Below, one piece after another: positions 59,527 through 64,000 of a DNA stretch of 64,000 bases. Source of the stretch: Sphaerisporangium aureirubrum (lineage in GTDB: Bacteria > Actinomycetota > Actinomycetes > Streptosporangiales > Streptosporangiaceae); NCBI RefSeq assembly GCF_042658925.1, contig NZ_JBHSRF010000028.1, forward strand, positions 1 to 64,000. Direction: 5' to 3'. The notes beneath the pieces were generated by a model. That model ran no database searches and was not told where the DNA came from. It saw only the letters and a program-made list of their open reading frames with translations. A program made the translations under genes and the position numbers. How positions within the stretch are numbered: the stretch's first letter is position 1; the number at the start of each line of letters is the position of its first letter.

Positions 59527-60945
59527 TCAGCGCTGGATGGACTTGGTCTCGAGGTACTCCTCCAGACCCTGGCGGCCGAACTCCCGGCCGTTGCCCGACT
59601 GCTTGTAGCCGCCGAACGGCGCGAGCGGGTTCCACTGGGCGCCGTTGACGTCGACCTGCCCGGTGCGCAGCCGGCGGGCGACGCCGAGGGCTCGCTCCCG
59701 GCCGCCGAACACCGCGCCGGTGAGGCCGTACATCGTGCCGTTGGCGATCCGCACGGCGTGGTCGTCGCCGGCGTAGGGGATGATCGTCAGGACCGGGCCG
59801 AAGATCTCCTCCTGCGCGATCACGGACTCCGGGTCGACGTTCGCGAAGATCGTCGGCCGGACGTACGCGCCCGAGGGCAGGCCGTCCGGACGGCCGGGGC
59901 CGCCGTACACCAGGGTGGCGCCGTCGGCGACGCCACGCCGGATGTAGCCGTCGACCCGCTGGCGGTGCGCCTCGGATGACATCGGGCCGACGCGGGTGGC
60001 CTCGTCGGTGGGGTCGCCGACCGTGTACTCCTCCGCGGCGGCCACGGCCATCCGCACGATCTCGTCGTGCAGCGACGCCGGGACCAGCATCCGCGGCCAC
60101 GCGCCGCACACCTGCCCGCCGTTGACGAAGGCGTTGCCCATCCCGAGCGCGACGGCCTGGGCGAGGTCGGCGTCGTCGAGGATCACGTTGGCGGACTTGC
60201 CGCCGAGTTCCAGCGTGACCCGCTTGACGGTCTTCGCCGCGGCGGCCGCGATCATCCTGCCCGCCCGGGTGGAACCGGTGAACGACACCATGTCGATCCC
60301 CGGGTGCGCCGAGATCGCCTCGCCGGTGACCGCGCCCGTGCCGTACACGACGTTGAACACGCCCGGCGGCAGGCCCGCCTCGGCGGCGACCTCGGCGAGG
60401 ATGCCCGCGGTCAGCGGCGCGATCTCCGACGGCTTGAGGACGACGGTGTCCCCGGCGACCAGCGCGGGCGCCACCTTCGAGACGGCCTGCTGGAGGGGGA
60501 AGTTCCAGGGGGTGATGGCGCCGACGACGCCGATCGGCTCGCGCACCACCAGGGAGCCGCCGATCTCCTCCGTCCAGGCGAAGTCTTCGGCGAGCCCGGC
60601 GAAGGACTCGGCCACCTTGACGGGGAAGGCCGCCTGCGCCCACCGGGACAGGGTGATCGGTGCGCCCATCTCGCCGGTGATCGTGGTGGCGATCTCCTCG
60701 GTCCGCTTGCTCAGGCCCTCGGCGACGCGGCCGACCACCGCGGCGCGCTCGGCGGGGGAGGTGGCGGCCCACCCGGGGAAGGCCGCCGTCGCGGCGGCGA
60801 CGGCCCGGTCCACATCCGCGGCGGTGCCCTCCGGTACCCGGCCGGCGACCTCGCCGGTCGCCGGGTCGATGACATCGATCATGCCGGCGGATCCCGGGAC
60901 GGGCTCACCGCCGATCCAGTGCGCTGAAGCTGTTCTCGTGCTCAT
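59527..60945 (-). CDS. NAD(P)-dependent aldehyde dehydrogenase
   Basis: A 472-residue ALDH: VVGAITPWNFPLQQAVSKVA (cofactor site), FTGSTRAGRMIAAAA, the catalytic Glu in VTLELGGKSANVIL, the catalytic Cys in NGGQVCGAWPR, and C-terminal EEIFGPVLTIIPY and GGYKQSGNGREFG. Oxidises an aldehyde of unknown identity. ATG 60943-60945 chosen for homology; a longer frame exists. Divergent from the XRE-type gene, perhaps its regulator. Confidence 0.93.
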   Translation of the reverse strand: MSTRTASAHWIGGEPVPGSAGMIDVIDPATGEVAGRVPEGTAADVDRAVAAATAAFPGWAATSPAERAAVVGRVAEGLSKRTEEIATTITGEMGAPITLSRWAQAAFPVKVAESFAGLAEDFAWTEEIGGSLVVREPIGVVGAITPWNFPLQQAVSKVAPALVAGDTVVLKPSEIAPLTAGILAEVAAEAGLPPGVFNVVYGTGAVTGEAISAHPGIDMVSFTGSTRAGRMIAAAAAKTVKRVTLELGGKSANVILDDADLAQAVALGMGNAFVNGGQVCGAWPRMLVPASLHDEIVRMAVAAAEEYTVGDPTDEATRVGPMSSEAHRQRVDGYIRRGVADGATLVYGGPGRPDGLPSGAYVRPTIFANVDPESVIAQEEIFGPVLTIIPYAGDDHAVRIANGTMYGLTGAVFGGRERALGVARRLRTGQVDVNGAQWNPLAPFGGYKQSGNGREFGRQGLEEYLETKSIQR

Positions 60946-61112
60946 GCGGCCCACCGTGGCACCGGTGGACGGCCGGAGGAATGTCGTGCTCATGCATGGG
61001 CCGCCGATCCTGGTATCGGCGGAACATGGATGCGCTGCACCGCTTCAGGCATCGTGGAAACATCCCTGACCTGGGGATTGTTGGAGGAGGACGAAGAGAG
61101 GAGACCGCAGCG

Positions 61113-61946
61113 GTGGACAGGGCCCGGCTCGCCGACTTCCTGCGCAGCCGCCGCGAGGCGCTGCAACCCGAGGACGTCGGCCTCGCCCGCGGCGGGCGGC
61201 GGCGCACCGGGGGCCTGCGGCGCGAGGAGGTCGCCGTCCTCTGCGACATGTCCGTCGACTACTACAGCAGGCTGGAGCAGCGACGCGGCCCGCACCCGTC
61301 GGAGCAGATGCTCGCCGCCCTCGCCCGGGGCCTGCGCCTGTCGCTGGAGGAACGCGACCACCTGTTCCGCCTGGCGGGCCACGTCACCCCCCGGCGGGTC
61401 CCGCGTACCGACCACGTCACCCCCGGCATGATGCGGATCTTCGACGGGCTGGAGGACGCCGCCGCCCAGGTGGTGAACCACCTCGGGGAGACGCTGCGGC
61501 AGACCCGCCTGTCGAAGGCGCTGATCGGCGACGAGAGCGTGCACACGGGCCTGGCGCGCAGCCCGCACTACCGCTGGTTCACCGACCCCGCCACGCGCCT
61601 GATCTACCCCGAGGACGACCACGCCGCCCACAGCCGTCTGATCGCGGCCAACCTCCACAAGGTGTACACCCGTGACGGCGAGGACCCCCGCGTGGCGGCG
61701 ATCGTCGACGCCCTGCTCGCCACGAGCCCCGAGTTCGCCGCCATCTGGCGCGAGCACCCGGTCACGGGCCCGTACTGCCCGCCCAAGCGTGTGCGGCACC
61801 CCCGGCTCGGCCTGCTGGAGCTGCACTGCCAGACCCTGATCGACCCGGACCAGTCCCAGGTGCTGGTGGTCTACACCGCGCCGCCCGGCACCGAGAGCCA
61901 CGACAAGCTCCGGCTGCTCTCCGTGATCGGCGAGAACCACCGCTGA
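61113..61946 (+). CDS. XRE-family helix-turn-helix regulator with MmyB-like ligand domain
   Basis: A 277-residue regulator: HTH in FLRSRREALQPEDVGLARGG, RRTGGLRREEVAVLCDMSVD, YYSRLEQRRGP, then the MmyB-like ligand-binding domain (about 110-277) with LEDAAAQVVNHLGETL and YRWFTDPATRLIYP. Such genes often lie divergent from the oxidoreductase they control, as here with the aldehyde dehydrogenase. GTG 61113 has GGAG about 10 bases upstream; the open frame extends to 60981 but without homology. Confidence 0.88.
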   Translation: MDRARLADFLRSRREALQPEDVGLARGGRRRTGGLRREEVAVLCDMSVDYYSRLEQRRGPHPSEQMLAALARGLRLSLEERDHLFRLAGHVTPRRVPRTDHVTPGMMRIFDGLEDAAAQVVNHLGETLRQTRLSKALIGDESVHTGLARSPHYRWFTDPATRLIYPEDDHAAHSRLIAANLHKVYTRDGEDPRVAAIVDALLATSPEFAAIWREHPVTGPYCPPKRVRHPRLGLLELHCQTLIDPDQSQVLVVYTAPPGTESHDKLRLLSVIGENHR

Positions 61947-61971
61947 GAAACGGCTTGCGCCCCTTGGCAGC

Positions 61972-62709
61972 ATGGTCGGCATGGATCGCCAACAGCTCAG
62001 CGCCATCGCCCATCTCGACCACCCGATCGCCGCCCCGGTCTCCCCGGCCAACCTCGACCGGTTGCTGCGCCGCGCGGCGCTCCCGGAGGGCGCCCGCGTC
62101 CTCGACCTCGGCTGCGGCGAGGCCGAATGGTCCCTCAGGGCCCTTGAGCTGGTCCCCTCCGCCACGGCGGACGGCGTGGACATCTCCCCGCACGCCCTGG
62201 CGTCCGCCGGACGGGGGGCCGCCGCCCGCGGCCTGTCCGGCCGCCTCTCCCTCCACCTGACCCCCGCCGGGGAGTTCTCCGCCCCCGAGCCGTACGACCT
62301 GGTCCTCTGCCTCGGCGCCACCCACGCCTTCGGCGACCTCGGCGACACCCTGAACGCCGTCGCCGGTTTCGTCCGCCCCGGCGGCCTGGCTCTGGTCGGG
62401 GAGGCCTTCTGGGAACGTCCCCCCACCCCCGAGCTCACCGAGACCATCGGCGACTACTCCGACCTCCCCGGCACCGTGGACACCGCCGAGTCCAAGGGCT
62501 GGCTCACCGTCTACGCCCACACCAGCACCCTGCCCGAGTGGGACGACTACGAGTGGTCCTGGACCGGCACCCTGAACCGCTGGGCCACCGACCACCCTGG
62601 CCCGGACGGCGACCAGGCCCTCGCCCTGGCCAGGGAGCACCGCGACCTGTGGCTGCGCGGCTACCGGGGCGTCCTCGGCTTCGTCTCCCTGCTCCTCCGG
62701 CGCGTGTGA
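61972..62709 (+). CDS. SAM-dependent methyltransferase
   Basis: A 245-residue class I methyltransferase: motif I VLDLGCGEAEWSLRALELVP, DGVDISPHALASA, and VRPGGLALVGEAFWERPPTP. The substrate is unknown; it resembles small-molecule methyltransferases. ATG 61972 or 61981 may be the start, neither with a clear ribosome site. It follows the XRE-type regulator by 25 bases on the same strand. Confidence 0.85.
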   Translation: MVGMDRQQLSAIAHLDHPIAAPVSPANLDRLLRRAALPEGARVLDLGCGEAEWSLRALELVPSATADGVDISPHALASAGRGAAARGLSGRLSLHLTPAGEFSAPEPYDLVLCLGATHAFGDLGDTLNAVAGFVRPGGLALVGEAFWERPPTPELTETIGDYSDLPGTVDTAESKGWLTVYAHTSTLPEWDDYEWSWTGTLNRWATDHPGPDGDQALALAREHRDLWLRGYRGVLGFVSLLLRRV

Positions 62710-62812
62710 GGCGGTCCCCGCCGAAGATCTAACCCCGGTTGGGTTAACCGTGCCGTCGTTCGCGGCATCACGGGCGGGTGACGGCTTTGACCCGGGACCG
62801 GGCCCGGCGGCG

Positions 62813-63418
62813 ATGACCGCCCGTCCTCACGACCTGCTGCGGCTCGCCGGAAGCACCGTGCTCGGCGACGGTCTCCCCGGCTGGGCCCACGCGTCCCTCG
62901 CCACCTGCCCCTGGGGCGTCGTCCGCCGGGCGCCGCATCCCTCCGGCTTCGTCCCGATCGACGTACGCGGCCCCGAACCAGGGCAGCGGCTCGCCGCCCT
63001 GGTTCCTCTGGACGCGGTCACCCACATCGTGCCCCCCGAGCACCTGACGGGACGCCGCCCCCGCTTCGCCCTGCTCGGCCTGATCCTCGCCGCCGTCGCC
63101 CGCGAGCTGGCCGCCGAGCTGGAGGACGCCCTCTGGGGCCCGATCGGCGGCGTCGGCTTCGAGCTGGCCACCGGCCGCCCGGCCACCCACCCCGGCAGCG
63201 ACCTGGACCTGCTGATCCGCGCCCCCCGCAGATTCCCCCCGGCCGACGCGGCCCGGCTGGTGACCGCCTTCGCCGCCCTCCCCGGCCACGTCGACTGCCA
63301 GCTGGAGACCCCCTGCGGCGGCATCGCCCTCAACGAATGGGCCCGCACCGGTGCCCCCGTCCTGGCCAGCACCGACCACGGCCCGCGCCTGGTGGACGAC
63401 CCCTGGACGCTCCCCTGA
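62813..63418 (+). CDS. mdcG: Malonate decarboxylase holo-ACP synthase, MdcG-like
   Basis: A protein of about 201 residues starting MTARPHDLLRLAGSTVL, with the nucleotidyltransferase motif GSDLDLLIRAP and VGFELATGRPATHPG before it. MdcG attaches the phosphoribosyl-dephospho-CoA prosthetic group to the malonate decarboxylase carrier subunit. No other mdc gene is visible here, so it is either an orphan or works in trans. GTG 62750 is a possible longer start. A GGTTGGGTTAACC segment lies just upstream of it. Confidence 0.82.
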   Translation: MTARPHDLLRLAGSTVLGDGLPGWAHASLATCPWGVVRRAPHPSGFVPIDVRGPEPGQRLAALVPLDAVTHIVPPEHLTGRRPRFALLGLILAAVARELAAELEDALWGPIGGVGFELATGRPATHPGSDLDLLIRAPRRFPPADAARLVTAFAALPGHVDCQLETPCGGIALNEWARTGAPVLASTDHGPRLVDDPWTLP

Positions 63419-63425
63419 GGCCCGC

Positions 63426-63644
63426 GTGCGCTTTACCCGCGGTGAAGAGGTCGCGGCCCGGCACGACGTGCAGCGCCGGACCCATACGCAGATCCGTTAC
63501 CGTCACCGCGTGGTCGGCGAGCTGACCCTCCAGTACGAGACGCTCCGCGTCGACCGCGCCCCGGGCCAGCATTTGGTCGTGGCCCAGGCCGAGCCGGGCA
63601 GCCTGTCCGCCCGCGCCCTGGCCCGGCTGTCCCGGCCGGCCTGA
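63426..63644 (+). pseudogene. C-terminal remnant of an MmyB-type regulator
   Basis: The frame encodes about 72 residues that match only the C-terminal end of MmyB-like regulators (GELTLQYETLRVD, GQHLVVAQAEPGS). There is no helix-turn-helix, and it follows mdcG by 7 bases. It is best seen as a truncated gene. Confidence 0.7.
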
Positions 63645-63649
63645 CCGGC

Positions 63650-64000
63650 TCAGTCGGTGCCGGACTCCATGGCGACGTGATCGAGCAGTTCCTCGACGCC
63701 GGCGACCTCCCCGCGGGAGGCGATCGCCTCCGCCCCGCCCTCGGGCATCGCGCCGATCAGGCCGGTCGACGCCGCCTGCGCGGCACCGATCAGCTCGGGC
63801 TGCGAGCTGCCGACCATGCCCATGGCGGCGTACTGCTCGAGCTTGGCGCGGGAGTCGGCGATGTCGAGGTTGCGCATGGTCAGCTGCCCGATGCGGTCGA
63901 CCGGCCCGAAGGCGGAGTCCTGGGTCCGCTCCATGGAGAGCTTGTCCGGGTGGTAGCTGAACGCCGGGCCGGAGGTGTCCAGGACGGAGTAGTCCTCCCC
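63650..64000 (-). CDS. argG: Argininosuccinate synthase, C-terminal part (runs off window)
   Basis: The last 116 residues of ArgG are present; the gene begins beyond base 64000. Visible blocks are GEDYSVLDTSGPAFSYHPDK, LSMERTQDSAFGPVDRIGQL and MRNLDIADSRAKLEQYAA. The end is the long C-terminus typical of the Streptomyces-type enzyme. It joins citrulline and aspartate in arginine synthesis. The ATP and substrate sites lie outside the window. Confidence 0.93.
   Translation of the reverse strand, partial: GEDYSVLDTSGPAFSYHPDKLSMERTQDSAFGPVDRIGQLTMRNLDIADSRAKLEQYAAMGMVGSSQPELIGAAQAASTGLIGAMPEGGAEAIASRGEVAGVEELLDHVAMESGTD

Overview
This window is a high-GC actinobacterial chromosome segment. The gene content (Lsr2, ClpC, FtsH, a cluster of folate, pantothenate and NAD genes, many ECF sigma factors, secreted cellulase and polysaccharide lyase) and the style of the genes suggest the order Streptosporangiales (Nonomuraea/Streptosporangium-like). 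That placement is an inference; no rRNA or tRNA gene is visible to confirm it.

Left half (about 1-30 kb) is a housekeeping core. It is mostly transcribed on the minus strand: tilS, hpt, ftsH, folE, folP, an NTF2-like gene, folB, folK, DUF3180, then (after an interruption) a DUF2520 dehydrogenase, panC, a nadB-nadC fusion, coaX, lsr2 and clpC. Genes in the folE-folK and panC-coaX stretches overlap by a few bases (ATGA or similar), so translational coupling is likely. Plus-strand genes inside the core include a c-di-AMP-riboswitch-controlled NlpC/P60 hydrolase, a MidA-like methyltransferase, a SAM-IV-riboswitch-controlled cysteine-desulfurase-like enzyme and a solitary NuoD paralogue. A zinc metalloprotease, dacB (PBP4) and ppa close the core.

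Between tilS and the metalloprotease lies a 1.4-kb gene-free repeat island. It holds an 86-bp tandem array interrupted by a 132-bp MITE-like element with terminal inverted repeats and an 8-bp target duplication, a family of about 75-bp inverted dispersed repeats, and six 19-bp hairpin-forming tandem repeats.

Right half (about 30-64 kb) is accessory. It holds an ECF sigma factor fused to a zinc-finger anti-sigma motif, a transmembrane helix and a Pro/Thr-rich tail; a saccharopine-dehydrogenase-like enzyme; a lipoprotein; an ABC-F protein; TetR/MFS and LysE transport genes; an ECF42/YciI/DUF998 unit; a secreted HNH nuclease; a CebR-box-controlled GH6 cellulase; an orphan histidine kinase; a Tat-exported PL8 lyase with a collapsed LacI regulator; a TetR-MFS-DUF427 unit with shared operators; aldehyde dehydrogenase; an orphan mdcG; and the 3' end of argG.

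The most unusual locus is 43967-48028: a cobalamin-type radical SAM enzyme, a 747-residue protein joining a TrpRS/TyrRS-like domain to an APH-type kinase, and a nucleoside-2-deoxyribosyltransferase/TIR-like protein, in tight translational coupling. I know of no named pathway with this composition, and it is my main candidate for an undescribed system.
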